Source: an uncultured Bacteroidales bacterium (GTDB taxonomy: Bacteria; Bacteroidota; Bacteroidia; Bacteroidales; Paludibacteraceae). Taken from it: a DNA stretch of 64,000 bases. The stretch is from positions 72,797 through 136,796 of the forward strand of contig CAMOJA010000003.1 in NCBI GenBank assembly GCA_946616535.1, in the 5' to 3' direction. The first letter of the stretch is position 1. Each line of letters opens with the position of its first letter. This document shows, one piece after another, positions 8,261 through 17,757 of this stretch. Under the pieces are notes generated by a model. That model was not told where the DNA came from, ran no database searches, and saw only the letters and a program-made list of their open reading frames with translations. The position numbers and the translations under genes are program-made.

Positions 8261-10417
8261 TCACTCTTCCTCAGACTGCGTAGCAGCGTAAGCAGCAAGG
8301 AGTTTCTCCTGAACATCTGCCGGAACGAGTTGGTAGCTGTTGAACGCCATTGTGAAGGTAGCACGTCCGCCGGTGAGAGAGCTGAGGGTCGTGGAGTACG
8401 ACGAGAGCTCTTTCAAAGGCACTTGCGCTTTAAGACGGGTGAACGATTTCTCGGTCTCCATACCCATTACCATACCGCGACGGCCGTTGATATCGGACAT
8501 GACATCGCCCATGATCTCCGACGGCACGAATACCTCGAGGTCGTAAACCGGCTCAAGGACTTTCGGGTTTGCCTCTTTGAAGGCCTGTGCAAAGGCGTTA
8601 CGTCCTGCTAGACGGAAGGAGATTTCGTTGGAGTCAACCGGGTGCATCTTACCATCATAGATAATGACGCGCACGTCGCGTGCATACGAACCGGTCAACG
8701 GTCCTTGCTCCATACGATCCATGATACCCTTTACGATAGCCGGGATGAAGCGTGCATCGATAGCACCGCCGACGATAGAGTTGATAATGATCAGTTTACC
8801 GCCCCACTCAAGGTTAATCTCCTGTTGGTCTTTGACAGAGATCTTGTACTCTTGATTACCGAACTTATAGGTCTCCTTAACCGGCATGCCTTCCTCGTAC
8901 GGCTCCACGATCAGGTGAACCTCGCCGAACTGACCGGCACCACCGGATTGTTTCTTATGACGGTAGTCGGCACGAGCAGCCTTGGTGATCGTCTCGCGAT
9001 ACGGAATCTTCGGCTCGCTGAACTCAACCGGCATCTTATCGTTGTTCTCCAGACGCCATTTGAGGGTACGGAGGTGGAACTCACCCTGACCGGAAACAAT
9101 CATCTGGCGGAGCTCTTTGGACTGCTCTACTACCCACGTCGGATCCTCCTCGTGCATACGGGTCAGGAGAGCCGCTAATTTCTCAGCATCGCTCTCAGTA
9201 ACCGGCTTGATTGCACGGCGGTAACGCGGCTGCGGGTAAACGATCGGAGCATATTGGTTGTCGCACTCCTTTGCATTGAGAGTGTTTCCCGTACGGGTAT
9301 CTTTCAGTTTCACAGTTGCGCCGATGTCACCGGCTGCGAGTTCATCTACAGCCGTACGGATAGAACCGGCTACACTGTACAACTGCGAGATACGCTCTTT
9401 CGAGCCACGCTCCATATTTACCAAGTCGTCACCGTTATGTACGGTACCTTGCATTACGCGGAAATAGTTCACTTCACCGATATGCGGCTCTACAGAAGTC
9501 TTGAAGACATAAAGGCTGGTCGGCGCGGAAGCATCCGGGCTGATCTTCTTGCCATCTACGGTCGGATAGCTGAACTGAGAAGGAGACGGTGCCATACCGT
9601 TCAGGAAGTCCATCAAACGACGAACACCCATATCTTTGAGACCCGAGCAGCAGATAACCGGATACATCGAACCGTCTGCATAAACGGATTTCAAACCCTG
9701 CATGATCTCCTCATCCGTCAGACCTTCGCCTAAGAACTTATCCAACAGCGTCTCATCTGCCTCTGCAGCCTGCTCTTGCAGCGCCTGACGCATTTCCTCA
9801 ACGCGATCCGCATACTCCGCAGGAATCTCTTTCAGTTCAGGCGCACCACCCTCTGCTTTCCATACAAGCATCTTGCCTTTCAGCACGTCGATAGCCGCAT
9901 TGAAGCCGGCACCGGCATTTACCGGGAACTGAATCAATGTACATTTATTACCAAAGTTCTCTTTGAGTTGGTTAAACGTGCGCTCAAAATCTGCGTTCTC
10001 ATGGTCGCACTTATTAATAACGAAAGCCAGCGGTTTCTTTGCTTTCTCCACGAGGCGGAAGTTATTCTGGGTTCCAACCTCAACACCGCCATTAGCGGAA
10101 AGTACAATGAGCGCCGAACCGCACATCTGCAAAGCTGCCACGGTACCGCCGCAGAAGTCATCCGAACCTGCGCAGTCGATGATATTCAGTTTCTTCCCTT
10201 CAAACTCAATGTTACAAACCGTAGAGAAGACGGAATAGCCGTATTCTTTCTCCACCGGGAAATAATCGCACACGGTAGACTGCGCCTCGATTGTACCGCG
10301 GCGTTTGATCACCCCGCTCTCGAACAACATCGACTCCATGAGGGTCGTTTTACCAGATCCGCTGCCGCCCAACATAGCGACATTCTTGATCTCATTTGCT
10401 TGATAAACTTTAGCCAT
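8261..10417 (-). CDS. Elongation factor G paralogue (EF-G2-like)
   Basis: A 718-residue translational GTPase homologue with the full EF-G layout: G domain, domain II, and domains III-V including PYRETITKAARADYRHKKQ and GGRATFTMAFNSYQ. G1 is GGSGSGKTT (17-25) and G4 is NKCD (135-138). G3 reads DCAGSDDF (81-88) instead of DTPGHVDF, so the catalytic histidine is replaced by Ser85. This is not the housekeeping FusA but the second EF-G of Bacteroidota. The Bacteroides EF-G2 of this type has been reported to support translation without GTP hydrolysis and to matter in gut colonisation. It is monocistronic, with its own promoter at 10468-10499, divergent from the dehydrogenase gene. Confidence 0.92.
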   Translation of the reverse strand: MAKVYQANEIKNVAMLGGSGSGKTTLMESMLFESGVIKRRGTIEAQSTVCDYFPVEKEYGYSVFSTVCNIEFEGKKLNIIDCAGSDDFCGGTVAALQMCGSALIVLSANGGVEVGTQNNFRLVEKAKKPLAFVINKCDHENADFERTFNQLKENFGNKCTLIQFPVNAGAGFNAAIDVLKGKMLVWKAEGGAPELKEIPAEYADRVEEMRQALQEQAAEADETLLDKFLGEGLTDEEIMQGLKSVYADGSMYPVICCSGLKDMGVRRLMDFLNGMAPSPSQFSYPTVDGKKISPDASAPTSLYVFKTSVEPHIGEVNYFRVMQGTVHNGDDLVNMERGSKERISQLYSVAGSIRTAVDELAAGDIGATVKLKDTRTGNTLNAKECDNQYAPIVYPQPRYRRAIKPVTESDAEKLAALLTRMHEEDPTWVVEQSKELRQMIVSGQGEFHLRTLKWRLENNDKMPVEFSEPKIPYRETITKAARADYRHKKQSGGAGQFGEVHLIVEPYEEGMPVKETYKFGNQEYKISVKDQQEINLEWGGKLIIINSIVGGAIDARFIPAIVKGIMDRMEQGPLTGSYARDVRVIIYDGKMHPVDSNEISFRLAGRNAFAQAFKEANPKVLEPVYDLEVFVPSEIMGDVMSDINGRRGMVMGMETEKSFTRLKAQVPLKELSSYSTTLSSLTGGRATFTMAFNSYQLVPADVQEKLLAAYAATQSEEE

Positions 10418-10467
10418 AATTGTGTTATTTAAGGTATTTTTGTAAAGTCAGCATTACAATTTGGGCG

Positions 10468-10499
10468 CAAAGGTACAAAAAAAATATTATATATGCAAA
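10468..10499 (-). promoter_or_regulatory. Promoter of the EF-G2-like gene
   Basis: Minus strand TTTG at 10496-10499, 20 bp, TACCTTTG at 10468-10475. Confidence 0.82.
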
Positions 10500-10524
10500 C
10501 AATTCGTTAATTTTTGCAAAAAAA

Positions 10525-10556
10525 TTTGCTTATCTAAGTTTTTTTATGTACCTTTG
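10525..10556 (+). promoter_or_regulatory. Promoter of the 2-hydroxyacid dehydrogenase operon
   Basis: TTTG at 10525-10528, 20 bp, TACCTTTG at 10549-10556. The start codon follows 15 bp later, so the leader is very short. Confidence 0.82.
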
Positions 10557-10570
10557 CAGCAAATTTAGTC

Positions 10571-11479
10571 ATGAAGATCGCATTTACGACAGATTTGCCT
10601 CAGGAAGGATTCAAACGTTTAGCCGGTCATGAGATGAACGCTTCGCTCGCAGAAGCGGAGATTTTGGTGAGTACGTTTGATTACCCGGTGCCCCGAAAAA
10701 TGATAGAGTCGATGCCCCATTTGCGGCTCATCGCTAATTTCGGTGCAGGGTTCAATAATATCGCTTTGGACGCTTGTCGCGAGCGCGGAATACGTGTGAC
10801 GAACACCCCGCAGCCGGTGATTGAGCCGACCGCAGAGTTGGCTTTTGCGCTGATGATTGACATAGCGCGGCGGGTAAGCGAGTTCGACCGCCTCGTCCGT
10901 GCCGGCCAAGCGCAGTTCGGAGTAATGCGGAATCTGAGCCACTCCTTATACGGAAAAACGCTCGGAATCATCGGTATGGGACGGATCGGTCAAGCGCTGG
11001 CACGACGTGCACAAGCAGCTGGCATGCGCATCATCTATCATAACCGGCACCGGTTGCCCGATGAAATCGAGCAGAAATACAATGCCACGTACGTAGATTT
11101 TCAGCATGTACTACAAGATAGCGATTACTTGAGTCTGAACCTGCCCTACACCCCGGAGGTGCATCATCTCATCGGCAAACCGGAGTTGGGAATGATGAAA
11201 CGGACGGCATACCTTATCAATACCGCGCGTGGTGCGCACGTACATGAAGAGGCTTTGGTGGAAGCGCTCAAAAGCGGCCTCATTGCCGGCGCTGCATTAG
11301 ACGTATATGAGCACGAACCTGCGATTTCAACGGACTTATTGACACTTCCGAACGTCGTCCTATCGCCCCATACGGGCACAGGCACATGGGAAGGACGCAT
11401 CGCCATGTGTGAGAACGTGTGCGATAATATCTTGGCATTCATAGAAGGACAAACAAATAAAATGAATATTGTATTATGA
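10571..11479 (+). CDS. D-isomer-specific 2-hydroxyacid dehydrogenase
   Basis: A cytosolic NAD(P)-dependent oxidoreductase of 302 residues, related to glyoxylate/hydroxypyruvate reductases. The Rossmann motif GMGRIG lies at about 135-140. The catalytic Arg is in NTARGAHV, the Glu in DVYEHEP and the His in LSPHTGTGT. It is shorter than PGDH enzymes and lacks an ACT domain, so it is not SerA. It is the first gene of a plus-strand run that continues through the lipoprotein, pepT, gcvT and beyond. Its stop overlaps the lipoprotein ATG by 4 bp. The in vivo substrate is not determined. Confidence 0.92.
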   Translation: MKIAFTTDLPQEGFKRLAGHEMNASLAEAEILVSTFDYPVPRKMIESMPHLRLIANFGAGFNNIALDACRERGIRVTNTPQPVIEPTAELAFALMIDIARRVSEFDRLVRAGQAQFGVMRNLSHSLYGKTLGIIGMGRIGQALARRAQAAGMRIIYHNRHRLPDEIEQKYNATYVDFQHVLQDSDYLSLNLPYTPEVHHLIGKPELGMMKRTAYLINTARGAHVHEEALVEALKSGLIAGAALDVYEHEPAISTDLLTLPNVVLSPHTGTGTWEGRIAMCENVCDNILAFIEGQTNKMNIVL

Positions 11480-12039
11480 GAAAAGTAATTTTGATGGCAG
11501 CCGCCGTGCTGATGATGGCAGGCTGCGGATTTCTGAAGAACAGTACTACCACCAACAACACTGGTGCGACCACCCAGGCTACAACCACTACGCAGACGGC
11601 AAACACCGCCGTGAGCGCCGGTCAGGGAGCAGGAACTGCACTTCAGGCACTCTATGCGCAGTACAAAGCCGACGGCAACAAGTACAACTACAAGAACATG
11701 CAAAACATTATCAACACCATGTCGCTGGTGTCTAACTGCGAGGGACTCAAAGAGAACTACAAAGACAAGACCTATCTGAAGGAGTTCGGCAAAGGTATGG
11801 TGGCTTCGTCGCTCGGTCTGGTAACGCAAAACAACGTAGAGACCGTGACTAACAGCCTCGTGGAGATGGTTAAGAACAGCGAGACCGTTAAGAACGCGCA
11901 GACCCAAACGACCCAAGCCGTTCAGAATGCTGCAAACCAAGCGCAAAACACAGCCAACCAAGCTGCTTCTTATGCCAACACCGCTGCTCAATATGCAGGC
12001 GCATTAAGCACGTTACTGGGTGCCTTTGGCGGCAAATAA
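11476..12039 (+). CDS. Small lipoprotein of unknown function
   Basis: 187 residues with a lipoprotein signal (MMAGCG, Cys17). A Thr/Asn/Gln-rich linker (about 22-50) follows, then a helical core containing KYNYKNMQNIINTM and LKEFGKGMVASSLGLV. An Ala/Gln/Asn-rich C-terminal helix (about 135-187) follows. I do not recognise a named family. Its start overlaps the dehydrogenase stop, suggesting coupled translation. It is probably anchored in the inner or outer membrane facing the periplasm. Low-complexity ends and lack of charge suggest a structural role, which is inference only. Confidence 0.8.
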   Translation: MRKVILMAAAVLMMAGCGFLKNSTTTNNTGATTQATTTTQTANTAVSAGQGAGTALQALYAQYKADGNKYNYKNMQNIINTMSLVSNCEGLKENYKDKTYLKEFGKGMVASSLGLVTQNNVETVTNSLVEMVKNSETVKNAQTQTTQAVQNAANQAQNTANQAASYANTAAQYAGALSTLLGAFGGK

Positions 12040-12048
12040 TAAGTTTGT

Positions 12049-13209
12049 ATGAATATAGTAGATCGTTTCTTAAAATACGTGTCGTTCTGCACAACGAGCG
12101 ATGAGAACACCGGCATGACTCCTTCTACCCCAGGGCAGATGGAGTTTGCGCAATACCTGGCGGACGAACTGAAAGGTATCGGCTTAACCGACGTTTCGCT
12201 CGATTCCAACGGATATATCATGGCGACAATGCCTGCTAACGGCGGAGAAGCACCCGTGATCGGTTTTATCGCACACATGGACACTTCGCCTGATGCCAGC
12301 GGCAAGAACGTCAAGCCGAGCATCGTGAAAGCCGAAGAACGCGACTATATCGACCCGCGTTACGCCGGTCAGGACGTCATTGTGACGGACACCACGACGC
12401 TTTTGGGCGCGGATGACAAAGCCGGTATAGCAGAGATCGTCACGGCGATGGAGTACCTCATTCAGCACCCGGAGATCAAACACGGAAAAGTCCGCGTAGG
12501 CTTCACACCGGACGAAGAGATTGGCTGCGGAGCAGACCATTTCGACGTTCAAAGATTCGGGGCTGAGTTCGCCTACACCATGGACGGAGGCGCAATAGGC
12601 GAGTTGGAGTTCGAGAACTTCAACGCCGCGGCATGCAAGATCCACGTACACGGTCTGAACGTACACCCCGGCACAGCGTATCACAAGATGCGCAACTCCA
12701 TGCGTATCGCCTATCAGATAGCCGTCATGCTGCCGCGTTTCCAAACGCCGGAGCACACGCAGGGATACGAAGGTTTCTACCATCTGATTGGCATGAACGG
12801 CACTGTAGAAGAGACGACGCTGAGTTATATCATCCGTGACCACGACCGCACGCAGTTTGAATACCGCAAACGGGAATTGGAGCACCTGGTGCGCAAGATT
12901 AACACCGAGTACGGAGAAGGCACGGCGGAGATTGAGATTCGCGATCAGTACTATAATATGCGCGAGAAGATTGAACCCGTTATGCACATCATCGATCTCG
13001 CCAAAGAGGCGATGAAATCGGCGGGAGTGACACCTATAATAAAGCCAATCCGTGGCGGTACGGATGGCGCAAGACTTTCCTTTGAAGGGCTACCCTGCCC
13101 GAACATCTTCGCCGGCGGAGAGAATTTCCACAGCCGATACGAATATCTGCCGATTCCATCGATGGAAAAAGCAATGGAAGTAATACTTGAAATCATCAAA
13201 AAAGCATAA
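12049..13209 (+). CDS. pepT: Peptidase T (aminotripeptidase)
   Basis: An M20-family zinc aminopeptidase of 386 residues that releases the N-terminal residue of tripeptides in the cytosol. It shows the metal-site motifs [42 protein letters not shown] and the C-terminal [19 protein letters not shown]. It aligns along its whole length with the family (about 400 residues). It sits 9 bp after the lipoprotein gene and 2 bp before gcvT, so it is cotranscribed. Confidence 0.96.
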   Translation: MNIVDRFLKYVSFCTTSDENTGMTPSTPGQMEFAQYLADELKGIGLTDVSLDSNGYIMATMPANGGEAPVIGFIAHMDTSPDASGKNVKPSIVKAEERDYIDPRYAGQDVIVTDTTTLLGADDKAGIAEIVTAMEYLIQHPEIKHGKVRVGFTPDEEIGCGADHFDVQRFGAEFAYTMDGGAIGELEFENFNAAACKIHVHGLNVHPGTAYHKMRNSMRIAYQIAVMLPRFQTPEHTQGYEGFYHLIGMNGTVEETTLSYIIRDHDRTQFEYRKRELEHLVRKINTEYGEGTAEIEIRDQYYNMREKIEPVMHIIDLAKEAMKSAGVTPIIKPIRGGTDGARLSFEGLPCPNIFAGGENFHSRYEYLPIPSMEKAMEVILEIIKKA

Positions 13210-13211
13210 TT

Positions 13212-14297
13212 ATGTTAAAGACAACACCATTTACAGACATCCACATTGCCTTAGGCGCAAAGATGGCGGAGTTTGCAGGCTTTAATATGCCGATTCAGTA
13301 CCCGACGGGTATCAACCAAGAGCACATGATCGTACGCGAGGGCGTCGGTGTGTTTGACGTGAGCCATATGGGCGAGTTCTGGGTGAAAGGCGACAAAGCC
13401 CTGGATTTCCTACAGTATATCACCACGAACGATCTCTCTGTCATTCCTGCAGGAAAAGCTCAGTACACCTGCATGCCGAACGGCAAAGGCGGCATCGTGG
13501 ATGACCTCATCATCTATAAATATTCCACCACCAAATACCTCATGGTAGTCAATGCTGGGAACATCGACAAAGACTGGGCATGGGTAAATAGTATCAAGGA
13601 CTCAAATAAGGATTGGGCAGGACTAATCCTAGACAATGCAAGTAGTCGTTACGGACAGTTAGCGGTACAAGGGCCTAAAGCCACTGAGCTGCTGCAACTG
13701 CTGACCGACGCGGATCTGAAGTCGATTGATTACTATGCTTTCCGCGAGTGGAGTTTTGCGGGCGTACCGGGTGTAATCCTGAGTAACACGGGCTACACAG
13801 GAGCCGGTGGATTCGAGCTTTATTTCCCTGCAGAGCGCGGCGTGGAGATTTGGAATGCCCTCTTTGAAGTAGGCAAACCGTTCGGTCTGGCGCCTATCGG
13901 TCTGGGTGCTCGCGACAGCCTGCGTCTGGAGAAATGGTACTGTCTCTACGGTCACGACATCGATGACACCACCTCACCGTTAGAGGCCGGTTTGGGATGG
14001 ATTACCAAGCTCGATGCCAAGGATTTCATAGATCGCGATTTCCTCAAAGCGCAAAAAGCAGAAGGCGTAAAACGCAAACTCGTTCATTTCGAATGTCTGG
14101 AGCGCGCTATACCGCGTAACGGCTATGAGATATGCGATGAAAACGGCAAAACTATCGGTCATGTGACTTCCGGAATCATGCTGCCGAACACAAAAGTCGG
14201 TATCGGTATGGGTTACGTTGAGACGCCGTTCGCCAAGAAGGAAAACATCATCTATATCAAGATCCGAGAGAAACTGATACCGGCAAAAGAGGTATAA
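13212..14297 (+). CDS. gcvT: Aminomethyltransferase (glycine cleavage T protein)
   Basis: The T protein of the glycine cleavage system moves the aminomethyl carbon from lipoyl-H protein to tetrahydrofolate. The 361 residues begin [30 protein letters not shown] and show [26 protein letters not shown] (catalytic Asp region), [12 protein letters not shown] and the C-terminal barrel with [11 protein letters not shown]. gcvP and gcvH are not in this window. The gene follows pepT within 2 bp. Confidence 0.96.
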   Translation: MLKTTPFTDIHIALGAKMAEFAGFNMPIQYPTGINQEHMIVREGVGVFDVSHMGEFWVKGDKALDFLQYITTNDLSVIPAGKAQYTCMPNGKGGIVDDLIIYKYSTTKYLMVVNAGNIDKDWAWVNSIKDSNKDWAGLILDNASSRYGQLAVQGPKATELLQLLTDADLKSIDYYAFREWSFAGVPGVILSNTGYTGAGGFELYFPAERGVEIWNALFEVGKPFGLAPIGLGARDSLRLEKWYCLYGHDIDDTTSPLEAGLGWITKLDAKDFIDRDFLKAQKAEGVKRKLVHFECLERAIPRNGYEICDENGKTIGHVTSGIMLPNTKVGIGMGYVETPFAKKENIIYIKIREKLIPAKEV

Positions 14298-14324
14298 ATG
14301 ACCAAATGGTAAATGACCAAATGG
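14295..14324. repeat. Tandem 15-bp duplication at the patatin start
   Basis: TAAATGACCAAATGG occurs twice in tandem (14295-14309, 14310-14324) and spans the gcvT stop. It provides two in-frame ATG codons (14306 and 14321) for the next gene. Confidence 0.85.
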
Positions 14325-15265
14325 TAAATAAGAATGTCGCATTAGTATTAGGATCGGGCGGTGCACGCGGGCTCGCGCACATAGGAGCCATCGAAGCCCT
14401 GGAGGAGAGAGGCTATACCATCACCAGTATAGCCGGTTGTTCCATGGGTTCGATCATCGCCGGCATGTACGCTGCAGGAGAACTAAAGAAAGCGAAAGAA
14501 TGGTTCTTGAGCGTGGATAAACAGTTGATTCTAAGGATGATGGACATCAACCTGCTGAGCAGCAACTCCTTGGTCAAAGGTCAGCGGATCATCCATGAGT
14601 TGGAGACCGTGGTGCCCGATAGACTCATTGAGAACCTGAATATCCCCTGCTCTATCGTTGCCTCCGACATGGTGAATACAGAGGAAGTGGTCTTCCGGAA
14701 AGGCAGTTTGTTTGAGGCAGTACGGGCATCCATCAGTATTCCGCTGTTCTTCCAACCGGTACAGATGGATGACAAACTGCTCATTGATGGCGGAATCCTG
14801 AATCCGTTGCCCCTGCATGTCATCCAACGCACGAAAGGAGACATTCTCGTAGCCATGGATATCAGCGGTAAAGACAGCATGCCTACCGAAGAAATGCCCG
14901 AACCCATCGATGTAGATGGCAAGATTGCAGCTATCGAAGCCAAGGGCTTTGATGTACCGGAGAGTTTGGAGAAACAACTGCGTCAGTTAGGTAAGAAGAT
15001 AGACTCGATTCGCGAAAGCCGGGCAAGAGACTTGGGTAAGAAAGTGAATTATTTCAGCATGTTGGATCGCATGAGTGACATGCAGATCCAGCAAAACACC
15101 CTGCTTGCACTCCGCCTCACGCCGCCGGATATTCATGCGGTGATGCGCCAGTATGCCTATAATACGTTCGATTTCGACAAAGCGGAAGAAATTATCGGGC
15201 AAGGGCATATGCTAATGACGAAGGCCTTGGTCGAATACGAAAACAAACTATCGCAAAAAGCATGA
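14306..15265 (+). CDS. Patatin-like phospholipase
   Basis: A serine lipid acyl hydrolase of the RssA/patatin family, 319 residues. It has the oxyanion motif GSGGARGLAHIG (about 12-23), nucleophile elbow GCSMGS (about 39-44) and catalytic Asp in DGGILNPLPL. The helical C-terminal third is less conserved. Either ATG 14306 or 14321 could start it; the second gives the more typical MVNKNVALVLGSGG. It overlaps the TetR gene by 4 bp and is followed by an acyl-CoA ligase, consistent with lipid turnover or fatty-acid salvage. Confidence 0.92.
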   Translation: MVNDQMVNKNVALVLGSGGARGLAHIGAIEALEERGYTITSIAGCSMGSIIAGMYAAGELKKAKEWFLSVDKQLILRMMDINLLSSNSLVKGQRIIHELETVVPDRLIENLNIPCSIVASDMVNTEEVVFRKGSLFEAVRASISIPLFFQPVQMDDKLLIDGGILNPLPLHVIQRTKGDILVAMDISGKDSMPTEEMPEPIDVDGKIAAIEAKGFDVPESLEKQLRQLGKKIDSIRESRARDLGKKVNYFSMLDRMSDMQIQQNTLLALRLTPPDIHAVMRQYAYNTFDFDKAEEIIGQGHMLMTKALVEYENKLSQKA

Positions 15266-15864
15266 AAGACCGTAAGGAATTTATCATCCGGAAGGCAATG
15301 GAGCTGTACGCGCTGAAGGGGTATCAGAACGTTAGTATCACTGACCTGCAGTTTGCGCTTGATATGGGTCGCGGAACGCTATACTACTATTTCCGTGACC
15401 AGGACGAGTTGTTTCAGACTTGTATGGAGAAATATTTTCTGGAGCCTAAACAGCGCGCTTTGAACAGTGTACCTGAAGACGCAGGAATTGAGAGAATGAT
15501 TGCTGCCATAACCGACTATCTGCATAGTCTGGAAGAGGCGCTGATGACTTTTGACAATAAAACTATCAATACCTCGAATGTCAATGACCTGATGTTTACC
15601 GCCTACAGCAAATTCCCTTCTCTTCATCGCAAAGCCCAGCGCTTGGCGCTTAAAGAGTTGGAACTTTGGCGCAAAGCGATTTACGCGGACCAACGCGCCG
15701 GAATAGTACGCAGAGACATAGACAGGGAGCAAGTAGCCATAATGTTTACACACGTAAAAAACACCTTCGATCCTGGACTCGGACAAGCGCAAATGGACTT
15801 TCTTATTTTGGAGAAAACATATGCAGAATTATTCAATTTAGTAAAAAATGACGAAAAAATATAG
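15262..15864 (+). CDS. TetR-family transcriptional regulator
   Basis: 200 residues with an N-terminal TetR helix-turn-helix (about 25-46: SITDLQFALDMGRGTLYYYF) and a divergent helical ligand-binding domain. Its ATG overlaps the patatin stop by 4 bp. The gap to the acyl-CoA ligase contains an imperfect palindrome overlapping the next promoter, so the ligase gene is its most likely target. A fatty acid or acyl-CoA ligand would fit (inference). Confidence 0.88.
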   Translation: MKDRKEFIIRKAMELYALKGYQNVSITDLQFALDMGRGTLYYYFRDQDELFQTCMEKYFLEPKQRALNSVPEDAGIERMIAAITDYLHSLEEALMTFDNKTINTSNVNDLMFTAYSKFPSLHRKAQRLALKELELWRKAIYADQRAGIVRRDIDREQVAIMFTHVKNTFDPGLGQAQMDFLILEKTYAELFNLVKNDEKI

Positions 15865-15902
15865 TTTTCGAACAAAAGTTCAAGAATAAAGTCGTACCTT
15901 TG
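15865..15902 (+). promoter_or_regulatory. Promoter and possible TetR operator before the acyl-CoA ligase
   Basis: The -7 box TACCTTTG is at 15895-15902. An imperfect palindrome centred on GAACAAAAGTTC (15865-15886, 7 of 9 positions symmetric per arm) covers the -33 region. Confidence 0.5.
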
Positions 15903-15946
15903 CACTCGGTTTTGAAAAACCATTTGATAAATTCAATTACTACCTT

Positions 15947-17596
15947 ATGGCAACTAAACATTATTTATCCTATTTACAAGAGACAATGAGTCACCGCTGG
16001 GACTGTTTGGCATTACAGGACTTGGATGGTGTGAACAAATATACCTATGCGGAGTTAGCTGCAGCGATAAAAAAGTTGCATGTAACTTGGCAGGAGTTAG
16101 GTATCAAAGAGGGCGATAAGATCGCGCTTTGCGGACGTAACTGTGCTAACTGGGGATTGTTATTCTTAGCGGCAGAGAGTTACAAAGCGGTAGTCGTATC
16201 CATTTTGCCGGATTTCACGGCGGAGGGTATCTACTCGTTGGTGGATCACTCGGAGGCTACCTTGCTATACGTTGGTCCGAACGTGAAGAAGAAAATCGAT
16301 CCGAAGATGATGAAGGGGCTGAAGGCCACCATCTTCATGGATGATATGACGATCGTTGAGGCGGATGATGCTACCCAAAAGGCATTCGACGGAGTTGAAG
16401 CCGCTTTCGTGAAAGCTTATCCGGACGGCGTGAAGCTGGAGGATATGCAGTTACCGACGGACAATTTGGATGAATTGGCAGTCATCAACTATACCAGCGG
16501 TTCTACGGGTAACCCGAAGGGCGTAATGCTGACCCATCTCAACCTGAGCGGAAACGTAGAGTTCGCTTGCCAGCGTATTCCTCATAAACCGGGCGATGCC
16601 GTTCTCTCGATGCTGCCTATTGCGCACATGTTCGGACTGATGTTCGAGTTCTTATATCAGGTATGCGATGGAGCAGAGACATATTTCCTGACGCAGGCTC
16701 CTACCCCGACGGTACTGATGAAGGCGTTTGCGCAAGTAAAACCCTTCATGATTCTCACCGTTCCTTTGGTCATTGAGAAGATCGTTAAGAAGGGTGTACT
16801 GCCGAAGATCAGCAGCCCGATGATGAAGGTGCTTTGGAAAACTCCGGGTATCAACCGCGTTATCAGAGGTAAAGTAAAAGAAGGCTTGGATAAGACCTTT
16901 GGAGGCAAACTGCGTTATCTCATTATAGGAGGCGCTGCCTTGAATGGAGAAGTTGAGCAAGTGCTCCATGACATCAAATACCAATACTGCGTAGGTTATG
17001 GTATGACCGAGTGCGCTCCGCTGATCAGTTATGAAGATTGGTGGGCATACAAGTTCCATAGCTGCGGTAAAGACCTGCCGCAATGCCATGTACGCATCGA
17101 TTCCGAGGATCCGTATGGCAAAGACGGCGAGATCCAGGTAAAGGGTGTTAACGTCATGAAGGGTTACTATAAAAACGAAGAGGCAACCAAAGCGGTATTC
17201 ACCGAAGACGGATGGATGCGTACGGGCGATCTCGGTGTGCTGGATAAAGAGGGTAACATCTACATCCACGGCCGTTCGAAAAATATGATCCTTGGTCCTT
17301 CCGGTCAGAATATCTATCCGGAGGAGTTGGAGGACAAACTGAACTCCATGCCCTGCGTTGTGGAATCTATCGTAGTGGATCGCGATCATAAGCTGGTAGG
17401 TCTGGTATTCCCGGATACCTCGGCTGAAGGCAAGAAATTATTAGGTACCAAGACTCTGACACAACTCATGGAGGAGAACCGCGTAGCGGTCAACAAAGAC
17501 CTTCCGAATTATAGCCAGATCAGCTCTATAGAATTAGTGGCTTCGGAGTTTGAGAAAACGCCGAAACGCTCTATCAAACGTTACTTATACAAATAA
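15947..17596 (+). CDS. Long-chain fatty acid-CoA ligase (AMP-binding)
   Basis: An ANL-superfamily enzyme of 549 residues that activates fatty acids to acyl-CoA via acyl-AMP. The P-loop-like motif YTSGSTGNPKGVMLTH lies at about 182-197. GYGMTECAPLISYE, GWMRTGDLGVLDKEGNIYIHGRSKN and the C-terminal PEELEDKLN/KTPKRSIKRYLYK hinge and lysine motifs follow. It has its own promoter and lies downstream of the TetR gene. Its transcript ends at the strong terminator at 17683-17717. Confidence 0.93.
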   Translation: MATKHYLSYLQETMSHRWDCLALQDLDGVNKYTYAELAAAIKKLHVTWQELGIKEGDKIALCGRNCANWGLLFLAAESYKAVVVSILPDFTAEGIYSLVDHSEATLLYVGPNVKKKIDPKMMKGLKATIFMDDMTIVEADDATQKAFDGVEAAFVKAYPDGVKLEDMQLPTDNLDELAVINYTSGSTGNPKGVMLTHLNLSGNVEFACQRIPHKPGDAVLSMLPIAHMFGLMFEFLYQVCDGAETYFLTQAPTPTVLMKAFAQVKPFMILTVPLVIEKIVKKGVLPKISSPMMKVLWKTPGINRVIRGKVKEGLDKTFGGKLRYLIIGGAALNGEVEQVLHDIKYQYCVGYGMTECAPLISYEDWWAYKFHSCGKDLPQCHVRIDSEDPYGKDGEIQVKGVNVMKGYYKNEEATKAVFTEDGWMRTGDLGVLDKEGNIYIHGRSKNMILGPSGQNIYPEELEDKLNSMPCVVESIVVDRDHKLVGLVFPDTSAEGKKLLGTKTLTQLMEENRVAVNKDLPNYSQISSIELVASEFEKTPKRSIKRYLYK

Positions 17597-17606
17597 GTAA
17601 CACCCC

Positions 17607-17717
17607 ACGTTATGGAGTGGTTTCCATAACGTTCTGTAAATAATAAGTGAGTAAGTATGAGATTCCTTCGGGAATCAAAGCTGGCGCGTTACTGGGAAGC
17701 AACGCGCCTGTTTTTTA
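17607..17717 (+). terminator. Three-hairpin 3' region ending in an intrinsic terminator
   Basis: After the ligase stop come a 9-bp hairpin (17607-17632) and a GATTCC-TTCG-GGAATC tetraloop hairpin (17661-17676). An 8-bp stem GGCGCGTT/AACGCGCC (17683-17708) follows, with a T run. The last is a canonical Rho-independent terminator; the first two could be a 3'-UTR RNA. Confidence 0.85.
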
Positions 17718-17757
17718 TATACCGTCGAATGAATTTAGATGATAACGAATAAAGGAC

